Assembly: GCA_029962745.1 (NCBI GenBank)
Contig: CM057153.1
Coordinates: forward strand, 13,715,241 to 13,779,240
DNA: 64,000 nt
Source: Echinometra lucunter
Lineage: Eukaryota; Echinodermata; Echinoidea; Camarodonta; Echinometridae
Direction of reading: 5' to 3'
Shown here: positions 47,430 to 60,606 of the stretch, in pieces
Layout of the letters: every line of letters begins with the position of its first letter
How positions within the stretch are numbered: position 1 is the first letter of the stretch
The notes under the pieces: generated by a model
Seen by the model: only the letters and a program-made list of their open reading frames with translations
Told to the model about the DNA's origin: nothing
Database searches by the model: none
Program-made: the position numbers and the translations under genes

Positions 47430-50400
47430 TCATAAATCTTCTTCCCGTACAGGGAAAACTGGGAGGATCAACTGACTGAAAGACATCCATATGTTCTCTC
47501 TCTCCACCTGCTGTATGTTCTTGCGCAAATGAACCAAGGTGTGATCTTCCAAAGCAAGCTGGGAGGTCAGAGTTGAACTATTGTTATTGGTGTTCAGAAT
47601 GCTTTCGCCATCTCCTTCCTCCATACTACTTAAAACAAATCCTGACATTTCCACTTCGCTTGCATCTTTACACAGTGAGCTGGTGTCAAGCAGGGGCTCG
47701 CGTTTCAAGAGAATGTCTGTTGGCGTGGAAACGGCACTACCTGTGGAATTGGAGGCATAGTCACTGCTGTATTCTATTTGGGAGGAGGGTCAGGAGATCG
47801 GTCTTGGTCTCAACATCTTTTTCACTCTTTCGCGACACGATCAGCTTCAGTTTCTCGTTCTTCCTCTCGACTATACCTCCCTTCTTGGATTCTCCTTCCT
47901 GGACATCACCCATCCCACTATCTTCCCGATCTTTATCAATCTCATCATCTCCTGCATCAGGCATTGCCATGGTAACATCACTCTCTATAGGTTAGTTTGA
48001 CCCTCGGCTATATGCTCCATGCCACTGGCAACAACATCATGTGTTGCCATTGGATCCACATTCACTGTCTGCGCTTCTTTGCTCGCAGGACTACCAGTGC
48101 CTGGTGAGGTTTGTCCACTCTCGCCTTCATTGGCTACGACGGTGCTCTCACTATCATCAGTAACATCTCCTGCTTCCTTGCCATCGTCACTTCCGCTGCT
48201 CCCACTCTCATCACTCTGAACAGAGCCCTCAACTTGCAGTTCTTCTCACTTTTTGTCTCATCCACGGGCTTCCCAGAATCCAGGCTTAAATTAGCTGGAG
48301 ACACATCACTACCCTCATCACAAGAGGACTCTCGTATACTTGGCAAATCCTGGGAGCCTTTGTCCTCCTGTACTTCATCTTCTCCTCCTAAATGGCTTCC
48401 TTTCTCATCTTCACTAAGTTTGTTTGTCTTTGATATTTGCAAGCGCTTTCATCTCTATCACCATCACCACCCATGTCACCAACCTCCTGCCCGCTACCAC
48501 CTGGTACAATGTCCATGGGTGGTGTGTCTTCAAGGAAGTCGTATGTATCCTCAACATCCGTTGCCGTGACAACACCTGATGAGAAGGAGGAGGATGCGCT
48601 CAGATCCTGGGGTATTGCACTGTGGGCCATCTTTACACTGGCGGCAGCATCCTCGTAGTATTGCTGTGTAGGAAAGAAAAGATGGTGAAAATTAATCTGA
48701 CTGCATGACAGTAATCTGCCAGTAGACCCTCCATGATCTGACTGCTTTTTCATGTCTAGCTTTGCAAAAATAGCACATCCCACAGAGAACTGTGCTTTTA
48801 TGAGAGGGTGGGAAACCATTAAAGATAAATCATAAGATGAAGATACAAAATGGAATCTTTAAATGCTCATATGACTAATTCAATTCTGAAAAATCTTAAG
48901 TGCATTAAGTGCAATAAGAAATATTCTGTACCTGTATAGGTAATATTTAAACAGACTTAACAAATTATTTTCACTAATGGCTCAGTGAAAGATATATGCG
49001 ATCCTTTGCCGGAGGGTGTTGTTTTTTATTTTGTTTTGTTTTTGTTTCTGTTGTTGTTGGACATGAGGAAAAGAACAGTAACACAACAGCTAATCTTTGA
49101 TGTATGCAGGTATAAAAACACTTCTTCCAACCTTTCATTTGTTTATCATACCATCCGAAAAGGGATCCAATCAATGACCAAATTTCAGAGTTCAAATGTC
49201 AACAACAAAATGGCTGCCTCGTACTCACCATCTTGGCCTGGAGCTTATCTAGACTATCCTGGATCTCCATGGCAGTAGAAGGAGCTGAAAGACCCAACGT
49301 GGCAAACTGGTTGAAGATCTCACGGCTGTGGCGGAGAGGCTTGTTCTGAGCAAGAGGAAGACACAAAATATACAGTTAGACATAACTCTGCAATGATACA
49401 TATAAGCAAGCTGTCTGCAGTACAATCTTACAACCGATTTTGAAACCATGTACAACAAGAATGCTAAGAGTGGAACTAGAATAAGACAAAGTCATCTTTT
49501 ATTAGTTTTTGTTTAATGATTGCATCTTCTTCTCTTATTAATATGACAGATCCCGACAAAGACAGACACAATTACATAGGACAGGGAGTTTCAAGTCAAA
49601 TCTGACGGATGATGTCTTATTTTTTTATCACTATCTACAATTTCCCTACTTTTTTCTCACTGTGAGAGAAATCTGTTCTTATCCTTACCCAATAAACAAC
49701 AGAAACCTATATTTCATTCCATACTATAATTAAACTTATCCTAATATCTATGTAAATGAAAAAAAAATGTCAATACACTACCTCAAGCAATATTCAGGTG
49801 AGATACTTACCAACCAGGATTTTCTCTTGTTCTTCTTGTTCTTCTTCAAGTTGGCAGCTTTCTCAAACACCTCGTCAAACTCTTCACCTTTCTTTCTCAG
49901 GATGGTGTACGATCCCTCCTCATCTTTGAATGATGAACTTCGCCCAAGGGAACTCACTGTAGTTTTGTGAAAGAAGGGATCACCATTCAAGTCTGGATAC
50001 CACTCTATAGATTTTAAGTTCAATGTAAAAGGACATCGCTATTCCTTGAGAAGATCATTTAAATGTAATCAGTCTACTATTTTTTAACTTTTGCAATAGC
50101 ATAGGTTTGATGAAAGTTTCACCGTAACTTATACAGTACTCAATTTTTTCAGACATTAAAAAGTAATGGCCAACATAACGAATCAATCAGATAAACACTT
50201 TAAAAAAAATCAAATACCGGTAGTCATTTGATTACTAATCAAAACTACACAAATTACTAACAGGAACTTTGGATCATCCAGTGTACTGCTGATCAACAAA
50301 AAAAAAACCTTTTTTGAAACTGCATGACAAACAATGGATCATTAAAAATCATGAGTGATTTTGAATCCCCAGGACATATCCATATCAAGTAAGTATGACT

Positions 50401-53400
50401 ATCTTTCTTTCACTGCATCAAAGTTGTAATATCACTGACAGCTAATATGTAATTGATAGCTAATATGCATTGATAACTAATTTGAACACCATGATTTTAA
50501 CAGTTCATCATCTGTTTGGTCGCACACAGACCCCTAAAGCTACGCCATTTTGTCCAGATTCATTAGAAGGCCGACCTAAGCACCCATCAATATTCATGAT
50601 CAAAAATGAATAGTTCATTTTGTAAGATGCTTCAAACTAGTAGCATTTGTTTGTACACATTATGGAACATTACACGCATTGGCTTACCGCATGCGCAGTT
50701 AATGCACAATAAATGCGCAAAAAATGCGCTTTAAATCAAAGTGTTACAATAAAACTGATAGGCGCAATAGATATGAATAATGCAACAGTGTTATCGATAT
50801 CATGGCAATAACGGGTGCTTATCGACCCCTTCAAATGATCCGAAAGAGGCAGGGCCTAATGCCATTCGCGTAATGATATCCGCGCGTGCTGCTTTTCGTC
50901 TAGTAAATTTATTATATGTCTATGGTCGCACATCCTACCTGAAGAAGATGGACTAGCCCCACTGAGGGGACTACCTCCTTGTGACAGTGCCTGGCCCTCC
51001 CCCTTGGGTAGGAGCCTATGAAGATAGGTAACCAGACATTCAACCTGGGCACGCTCTTCTTGAAATGGTTCTCTCGTCAACTCATACTCGAACCTGCAAG
51101 TGGGGTAAACCGAAAAATAATAAATGTCTACATATCAAGAAAAATATGTTAGATCATTCAAATAAACAAAAACTATTATGTTAGATAGGAAATTTTCAAA
51201 AAATTGAAAATACTAGTAGAAGGAAGTAATTCAAACCAATATATAATTTTTGTACATCCCCCCCCCCCCCCCACTGCCAAAGTAAGATGCTCAATTTGCC
51301 AAACATGGAGTGGGGGAATATCAAACAAGCCTACAGGATGCAGTCTCACCATTCTCTTCTGTGATTGGCTTCCTGAGCTTTCTTCTCATCTTCCTTTCGT
51401 CTCTCGTTCTCAATCCTCTGTAGCTCGCTGAACTCCCGGTAGTCACGAATCTGCAGCTGGAAGTCAGCATGAAGTTGACGCCGCATGTCGTACAAGCCAT
51501 CAATTTCTGTTGGGAGTAGAAGGGAGGAGGGGCATTTGATTGCTCAGAGTAAGAACTAAGTAACATATCTTTTAAAAATATATATTTTCAATAGGTTGCA
51601 ATATAATATCACAGAGTTTTCTGAATATCAATATAATATCACAAACTTTTCTGAATAGTAATTATTTCACACTGAACAGCAATGCATTATTTATTTCATT
51701 CACTGAATGGTTTACAACTTTTTAAAGAAAAACTAGAGTTCTGGTCATGTGATCATAATGTGAAAGAACTGTTCCAAAGCAACTGCGAGAGTTAGATTAG
51801 TTGTATATAAACACAGGTGTCTAGTGTGAGATTTGGAAATTATCAAATTGATGAGAAATTCACTTACTTTCCCAAAAAGGTACTTGCACTGCACAAAGAA
51901 ATGAGTGTATGGGACCACACACAAATCAGGTATGAATGTTACCCCAAACTTTTCAGCTTTTTCTTGTATTTCCAATTTGAGGGCATTTGAAGAGCAATCC
52001 TTTCTAGGGAACATTTTTACTACGATATTCTTCCTAACTGACATGGAAAGAATGAGAAAGCTCACAAATTATTTTTCAACTTTCCAGAGACACCAAGGTC
52101 AAAGACGAGCAATGCGTGAGATTTTAGGCAGGGAACCGTGAGATCACCGGGAGTTGTGTATAATATATATGGGGATAGGCTGTGATGTAGGCGTGAGAAA
52201 GAGATTTTTGGGGATGAGCAAGAGCCCCCAGCGTGGGAGTCTCACGCCTACTGCATGAGACTTGACATGTCTGCCTTTCCCCGAACTCTAGCTTCTCTTT
52301 AAAAAATACATATTTTTTGCTTTTCATATTAAGCCTGGAATATACAATCCATTTCATACATATACCTTTCTTGATCTTGTCTCTCTGTGGTAGAGCCTCT
52401 CTGTATCTTGTCCATGCCTCATCGGTCTTACTCTTCATCCTTAGAAGCTTCTGACGGATCTCATCTTCCTTTGACTTCAGCTCGGCTACTTTCTTGAAGT
52501 AGAACTGCCAATATAAGAGAAATGAGGCATTTTCATTATATAATATGTTATCACATGAGCTACAAGAGTATTTCTAAACCTGTCTTTGCAGAATATATTA
52601 TGTTTGCAGTAAGAATCTAAATAAAGGCCGCTGCTCTAAAATAGTTGTTCAAAAAATAAATGGGGAATATCTTTGCACTGTGAATTGACTAAGAGGGCAT
52701 ATCAAAGTGGAATTTCAAAAGAAAAATATTACACACAAACAGACAATTCATCTAACAGTACAGCTACATCAACAAAAGAGAGACTATTTGAGTAAAAAAA
52801 TAATATTCCCCAAAGAGGCACAATGCATATGGCTCAGTAATACATGTATGCCCGGGGGGGGCACTCAGTATATAATGCATGGTGGGTTTGTGCCGCGGAG
52901 AAGACCCCCATTTTTACACTCAAATTTCCATTCCAAAGCATAGCATTTTTATCTTATTGAGAAAAAAAACAAAGAAAGCCGTTCCAAAGCATAGCATTTT
53001 CTTTTTATCGAGAAAAAAGAAGAAAGAAATCTGTTCCAAAGCTTCGCATGTTTTTCGTTGTAGGGCAGAGTTTTCATAAGTGGAAGTATCCAGGGTTTGA
53101 AACCAAGAGGGTGCACTGGAGCTCTCTGATAAAGCACTAATAAGCATTACCAAGTCCCTCTGAGAAGACCTAAAGCCATTTGTCCCCTGATTGCTTACTC
53201 ACAAGCATACACACACACTTTCTCAGCAGTCAGGTACACATAAAACAACCCACCATTCAACGAACGAACCCTGTTTCTGGGGATAACCCCAAACATCCTG
53301 TTTCTAAAACCATGCAGACAATATATCACCTGATATTTTAAGAGTCATATTGGAATACTCTCAATAAGTGGTTTAAAAAGTATACTAGCATACAGTTTGA

Positions 53401-53674
53401 AGTTCATAGCTCAAATGGTTCTTGAGATATCAGGTTAACAAGCTTAACATGAAAATTTAAAAACAGACCTCTGTGAGTACCCTTGACAATCCCAGGTACC
53501 TATTAAACACATATGAAACCAAAAATATAAAGTAAACTGTCAGCTTCTGCTTCTGGCTTGATATCTTTGTTCTCTGTTATCACAATCTCTTCTTTTCCTC
53601 TAAATCTCTCTCTATCTCTCACATTAATTTTGCTCTCAATTCTATTTTTGTCTGTCTGTCTGTCTCTCTCTCTA

Positions 53675-53715
<41 letters not shown>

Positions 53716-53893
53716 ATATATAATCCATTTTACAGGTGTACATGTATCTCTTCCCCTCATTTCAGCTTCCTGCCTGCTCCTCTCTTTTCTTCTTCTTCTT
53801 CTTCCTTTCTTTCACCTCCTTCCCCCCTCTCTCTCCCTCTCTATCTCCCTCTGTCACTCAACTCTTCCTATTTTTCCCTCTCATTTTTCTTCT

Positions 53894-53924
<31 letters not shown>

Positions 53925-54953
53925 CCACTCCCTTTTCACTCAGCTTTTCCTGCTTTTTTCCCTCTCTCATTTTTCTCCTCCTTTTTCCTTTCTCTCTCTC
54001 TTTCTCTTTCCATAAAACACTCCTTCCCTCTTCCTCTCCCTCTCTCTCTCTCTCTCTCTCTCCAGATCCTCAAAAGGAAGAACCTTTCCAAAAACAAGAG
54101 GGGATTCCACCTCAGTACCGGGCAGCCGGGCAGGACCATTGTTTAATGGGTGTCCCACACAAAATCTTTTCAGGGATTTCCCTCAAAAAGTTCGTTCAGT
54201 ACCGCTATGTGTCCCTCAACAAAGCCTATCAAAATGTGTTTATCTGTAGGCTGAATTGGAGATGAATAAAATGAATAATGGTGAGCTTGTTTCTTCAAAC
54301 AGGAACTAAAAATTAATCTAATAACAAAAAACCTTGATAAATCTACAGCTCCACACTAAAAACCTTGAAAATCTACATGGATACAAATACAATGCATTAC
54401 TGCATACTGCAAAATATGACAGATGAGATTTCATGATCCCTCTGGCGAAAAAAAACAACTTTACACTTTTGAAATGGCCGCCAAATGAAAAATACATGAT
54501 TCTGGAAGAAAAGGTTTATATGTATGGATAGCTCATGGACTCAACTTTCATATGAGACCGAAAAGGCTGAAAATATTTCATGCTTGGGTGAGCACTGCTC
54601 ACTTTTGTAAAGGGTATGAAAATTAGGTTGCGCAGGAATTGCACCTTCCAATTTGTGAAAGGTTAAGTCCTTTGGAGGTTACAAAATTGAGGGTGATCTG
54701 ATAAATTTATGATCAGTTGCAGTCAGTTTATGTTTGCTGAGTGAATCTTATGGTTTATTAAATCAAAATTTTATGCATGAGTGAACAGGAATTGCATTCA
54801 TTATTGTAGCATTGTACCTTTCACTGGTAGACTCAGTGGTGTGTTCATTGGAGTCAGGATTGGGTGATGGTACATGGTGCAGGGGAGGTGAGATGTAAGG
54901 TAGGACTTTGTTGGGTAGATGGGATAAGGGTTAAGAGGACATGCATGCTCCCC

Positions 54954-54987
<34 letters not shown>

Positions 54988-57900
54988 TCTTGGGTGTGCT
55001 TGTGCATATCTTGACAATTCACATCCGTTGGTATCCTCTCCAAGATATCCCGACCACATTCCCCTATCCCGAATTCTACCTGCATTTCCAAAATTGGTCT
55101 GGGACTGGTTTCACCCATTGACACCTGAAGTCAATCGCATTCTATCGGTCAGTCAATCAATACCGTAAGATAGACAATCAATATTTAGGTATCATTCAAC
55201 TAATCAATGTATCAGTCAATCAATTAATCAATTAAGCATTCAATCACCATTCAGCTGATTGAATCAATGAATTATTCAATAAATCAATCATAATTAATCA
55301 ATAACTCAGTCAATCACTCAATCAAAGTTTATCCAACCAACCAGTAATTTTAGCAGTTGAGTTTCGGATAAGAAAAACGGTACAGTGTAACACAAATTGG
55401 TAAAATGAACATGTCAGTCGTCTTTGTTTTCAGTTGATTTTCATTCATTTCAATTTTACAACTGTTTCATCCATCTTGTAAGAGAGAAAAGGGGGAAAAT
55501 AAATGATAATGGAAACTAAAAATCAAAGTTTGCTAGTTCAGTGATCCACATGTCCACCTCCTCCTTCAATTCACAATCTTGCTCTCTTCAAAAGGGATAA
55601 GAGAAGGTGGTTTGGATATTTTGGAGTGGAGACCAAAGAATGTGAATTGTCAAGATATGCACTAGCACACAGTAAGCAAGAGAGAGAGAGAGAGAGAGAG
55701 GAGGGGGGGGGGGGCATACTGTCCTCTTGACCCTTATCCCATCTACCTAACAAAGTCTTACCCTATCTCACCTCCCCTGCAACATGTACCATTACCCAAT
55801 CCTGACTCCCATGAACACACCACTGAGTCTACCAGGGAAAGGTACAATGCTACAATAATGAATGCAATTCCCGTTCACTCATGCATAAAATTTTGATTTA
55901 ATAAACCATAAAACTCACTCAGCAAACCTAAACTGATTGCAACTGATAATAAATTCATCATATCACCTCAATTCTGTAACCTCCAACGGACTCATCTCTC
56001 ACAAATTGAAAGGTGCAATTCCTGCGCAACCTAATTTTCATACCCTTTACAAAAGTGAGCAGTGCTCACCCAAGCATGAATTATTTTCAGCCCTTTTGGT
56101 CTCATATGAAAGTTGAGTCCATGAGCTATCCATACATATAAACCTTTTCTTCCAGAATTATGTATTTTTCATGCGGCAGCCATTTTAAAAGTGTAAAGCT
56201 TTTTTGGGGACGCACTGTACTGTGGTAAGGGACAAATTCCTGGTAAATAGAAACTATGGGATTCCAAACAGTGACTTAACAGCCACAAAATACTAAAAGC
56301 CATAAAATGAAATGAATGAATAAACAAAATGAAACTAAACTACACAGTTTGTCAAGGGGAGAGCAGGAACAGGAAATAATAAGATGAATGATTTTCCAGT
56401 CTACCAACATTAGCATCAATGAAACACACCTCCTTTTTTTTTATCTGCCTTAAAATTGGTATTTGCTTCAAGTATGGTAATATAAAAATGCTATGTCCCG
56501 GTATTTCAGCTCCTGAGATGTACAGTATTTCTTTCGATGGGAGACCAATCAGTACACATTCCCGTACACAAGCATAACCACAGGTTTTTCAAAACCAACC
56601 TAAATAAGTTTATCTTTTGATCAAAATCACACCCTTTTCAAGTCTTTTTTCAACCCTTTCCATGAAATTTACCCCTAAACGAGTTTAAACTCCTCGAACA
56701 TATTCCCTAAACAAGGTCTCTGTCTCTCTCTTTTCGTTAAACTCAAGAAAACACACCCTTTTCCCTCATTTTTTGCCTATTTGACAAATTGCATCATGCA
56801 CATGACACGCCTTAATCAGCAAAAACTATCCTTTCCACATGTTTTACTGATTGCAAGTGTGTTTTTTTTTTTTGCTGGTTCCCTTTCAGGATTTCTTTGC
56901 TAATATAACACAAGCCAATAGCAAGATTGTGTCTCGCCCACCCGTGACTAAATAACACGAAAGTTTCCCCAAGTACATCCCTAACCAAGTTTGATTCACA
57001 AGAAAGTCTTGCAGGTAAACTTTAATGTTTGACCTAAAATGACCTTTAACCTTACCATGTGACCTGATGGCACAACAGCATGAATGTACCCCTAGTGAAT
57101 CTATCATCCAAATTTGCTTGCTACTGCAGCAACATGTGCCAAGTTATGTGTCATAAGAGAGTCTTGCAGGTAAACTTTAACGTTTGAAACAAGAAATGAC
57201 AGAGGAAAAGCAAATTCAAGAATTTGAAAACATCTGTAACATATGACCTCCAATGACCTTTCACCTTATCATGTGAAGTCCAACAGAATGATAACATGCA
57301 CTTCCCCTTAGTGATCTGCAACCCAAGTTTGACTGAAAAGTGTGACACGGTTGCAAAGTTTTGTGTCATAAGAGAGTCTTGCACGTAAACTTTAACCGTT
57401 CAACGTTTGACCTGTAATGACCTTTGACCTGACCATGTGACCTCTGACTGGACCATAACATGCAGGTCCCCTTAGTGCATCTACAACCCAAGTTTGATTG
57501 AACAGTGTCACATGGTTGCAGAGTTTTGTGTCATAAGAGAGTCTTGCACGTAAACTTTAATGTTTGACCTGAAATGACCTTTGACCTTACCATGTGACCT
57601 ATGACTGGACCATAACATGCAGGTCCCCTTAGTGCATCGACAACCCAAGTTTGATAGATAAGTGTCACACGGTTGCAGAGTTTTGAGTCATAAGAGAGTC
57701 TTGCACGTAAACTTCAACGTTTGACCTGAAATGACCTTTGACCTTACCATGTGACCTCTGACTGGACCATAACATGCAGGTCCCCTCAGTGCATCTACAA
57801 CCCAAGTTTGGTTGAAAAGTGAGTCACGGTTGCAAAGTTATGTGTGATAAGAGAGTCTTGCACGTCAACTTTAACATTTGACCTGAAATGACCTTTGACC

Positions 57901-60558
57901 TTACCATGTGACCTCTGACTGGACAATAAGATGCAGGTCCCCTTAGTGCATCTACAACCCAAGTTTGATTGAACAGTGTCACATGGTTGCAGAGTTTTGT
58001 GTCATAAGAGAGTCTTGCACGTAAACTTTAATGTTTGACCTGAAATGACCTTTGACCTTACCATGTGACCTCTGACTAGAGCATAACATGCAGGTCCGCT
58101 TGGGGCATCTACAACCCAAGTTTGATAGATAAGTGTCACACGGTTGCAGAGTTTTGAGTCATAAGAGAGTCTTGCACGTAAACTTCAACGTTTGACCTGA
58201 AATGACCTTTGACCTTACCATGTGACCTCTGACTGGACCATAACATGCAGGTCCCCTCAGTGCATCTACAACCCAAGTTTGGTTGAAAAGTGAGTCACGG
58301 TTGCAAAGTTATGTGTGATAAGAGAGTCTTGCACGTCAACTTTAACATTTGACCTGAAATGACCTTTGACCTTACCATGTGACCTCTGACTGGACAATAA
58401 GATGCAGGTCCCCTTAGTGCATCTACAACCCAAGTTTGATTGAACAGTGTCACACAGTTGCAGAGTTTTGTGTCATAAGAGAGTCTTGCACGTAAATTTT
58501 AACGTTTGACCTAAAATGACCTTTGACCTTACCATGTGACCTCTGACTAGAGCATAACATGCAGGTCCGCTTGGGGCATCTACAACCCAAGTTTGGTTGA
58601 AAAGTGAGTCACGGTTGCAGAGTTTTGTGTCATAAGAGAGTCTTGCACGTAAACTTTAACGTTTGACCTGAAATGACCTTTGACCTTACCATGTGACCTC
58701 TGACTGGACCATAACATGCAGGTCCCCTTAGTGCATCTACAACCCAAGTTTGGTTGAAAAGTGAGTCACGGTTGCCAAGTTATCTTTCATAACGTTTGTG
58801 ACGGACGGACGGACGGACGGACGGACGACGGACGGACGACGGACGGACGACGGACGGACGACGGACGGACGACATTTGGATCCCTTAGTCTCGCCTTCAC
58901 CTCCGGTGGGCGAGACAAAAATCAGTTATTGACTTTGTTTGGATGCCACAGTATCCCTGTTTTGTGCGCACTGCTTCATGTTAATGACTTTGTTTCATAC
59001 AAATGGTAAACAAAACAGAAATACCCAGAATTTGAAAATGTCACAGTGACCTCTGTGGGAACTTCAGCACAACCACTGAAAGCTAAAAAATCAATTAGGG
59101 TATGTCTGTATTGTTTAAATTTTTTCTTGTTAACCCATTCGTGACAGGAATTATTTAAAGCCTAATTTGATCAGCTTTTATAATTGGCAACACCAAAAGT
59201 TTTCTTTTATTGCTACATTTTTAAAATAAAAAGTCATGTATCTGAAATAAATATAAATTGGCAAAAAGTATGAAGAGAATTCAAAAAGTTGCCAATTTGC
59301 AGGGGAAAATGGTGATTTTAAAATTTCCATTGCATTGCCAATTTAAGGATTTTAATGTTTATTTTCATTAAAAAATTTTCAACATCGAACAGAAAATATT
59401 GACGCAACCAAAATGGACACAGTTTGTGTAGAAATTTTTGCTCTTTCTACTCATGTATTTGGAATGATTTCTAGGTCTCTGCATCAAAGGTCATAAGGCC
59501 AAACCACATAATGTGGACCTTCTGTCACGAATGGGTTAAAAGACAGTTCAGTTGAATAGTTTGAATAGTAGACCCACTCCCAACCATAAAAATCTAGCAT
59601 CATGCCTGATTTGCTCATCACAATCATATCTCACCTCTCACCTAGATTTTCCTAGATATTAACAGCCTGTTCAGACAAAAATTTGCTTGTCCCAGAAATT
59701 GATAAAGAAGCGTCCAATAAATAATAAAAAAATAATTGATGGTGAACAGTCTCCGGACACACATTCCAAACGTCACACAGATGCGCAGTTTTCTACTGCT
59801 CATGTTGTCATGGCAAGATCACGTCTCCTTTCGTCCATGCTCAGTTATACCATTCTATGGTCATCAGACATTCAGACACATACGCTCTGTGATTCTTTAT
59901 CGAGTTTTAGTTCAAAACGATGCCCAAACCCACGTTTCATTATACAGCGTTTCATTATAGGTCGTTTGTTAGTCAGCGTTCAGACACACAAATTCAGTGT
60001 ATAGCTATATCATTTCAGTATAGCTACATAAAAAAATTGTTTGTGTCTGAACACAGAGTGAGTCAATGAAATGCAACACTTTCCAATTGTTCATTGTTTG
60101 AATATTGATGCATGTGATGTCATATGGTATGGTAGGCTAATTCTGCATATTAGTTTAATATAATTTTGTATTCATGTTATTTCACTGATGGCATAATACG
60201 GGAGGTTCAGTTCAACCCTGACTTGCACTAACTGGTATGGTGATGATTTATTTCTCCCTGGTTCATTCACCCATGAAAAGATGGGCCACAATATGGTATC
60301 ACTCCAATCTGTAAACAATGAACAACTGCAGTGTTGCATTTTCATCATTCACATGATATACCTCAAAGCTTATGTATGAACATGTTTAAAAAATTTAATA
60401 GAAGGAGCTTGTGGAAGTGAGAAAGAAGTTCTTACATTTCTCTGTGTCTTCATCTCCTCCTTCCGCTTGATGTATGATTCAATCTCTGCCCTCTTTGTGA
60501 GGTATTCACTGAAAAATAAGAAAACATATAATCATAATTAAAGATAATAACAATAATG

Positions 60559-60606
<48 letters not shown>

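Larger units (their letters stand above)
39242..52548. repeat. Copy 2 of the 13.3-kb direct duplication (right contig start)
   Basis: Begins at the first base after the gap and follows copy 1 to its last base before the gap (offset about 13,770-13,810). Differences include a 31-bp insertion at about 50637, a 25-bp insertion at about 43370, loss of about 18 bp at about 49532, a short partial duplication at about 44125, and many homopolymer changes. That level fits two haplotypes plus sequencing error. Confidence 0.95.
56928..58918. mobile_element. 2-kb TIR element made of a 157-bp satellite
   Basis: Left end TGTGTCTCGCCCACC (about 56928) and right end GGTGGGCGAGACAAAA (58904-58919) are inverted. 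Between them lie 11 tandem units and a GACG microsatellite. No coding region. Likely a non-autonomous DNA element that grew by internal tandem amplification. Target duplication not resolved. Confidence 0.7.

Noticed and set aside
25474..52548. A true tandem duplication of a gene and its flank
   Set aside because: The duplicated block is bounded exactly by the assembly gap on both sides and the repeats in it are the same insertions, so contig overlap is the simpler explanation.
53558..54265. 235-codon open frame on + (and overlapping frames)
   Set aside because: Ser/Leu/Pro low complexity produced by (TC)n; no conserved motif and no splice context.
56928..58918. CRISPR-like array
   Set aside because: Repeats are 157-bp head-to-tail satellite units without unique spacers, in an animal intron; no cas genes.
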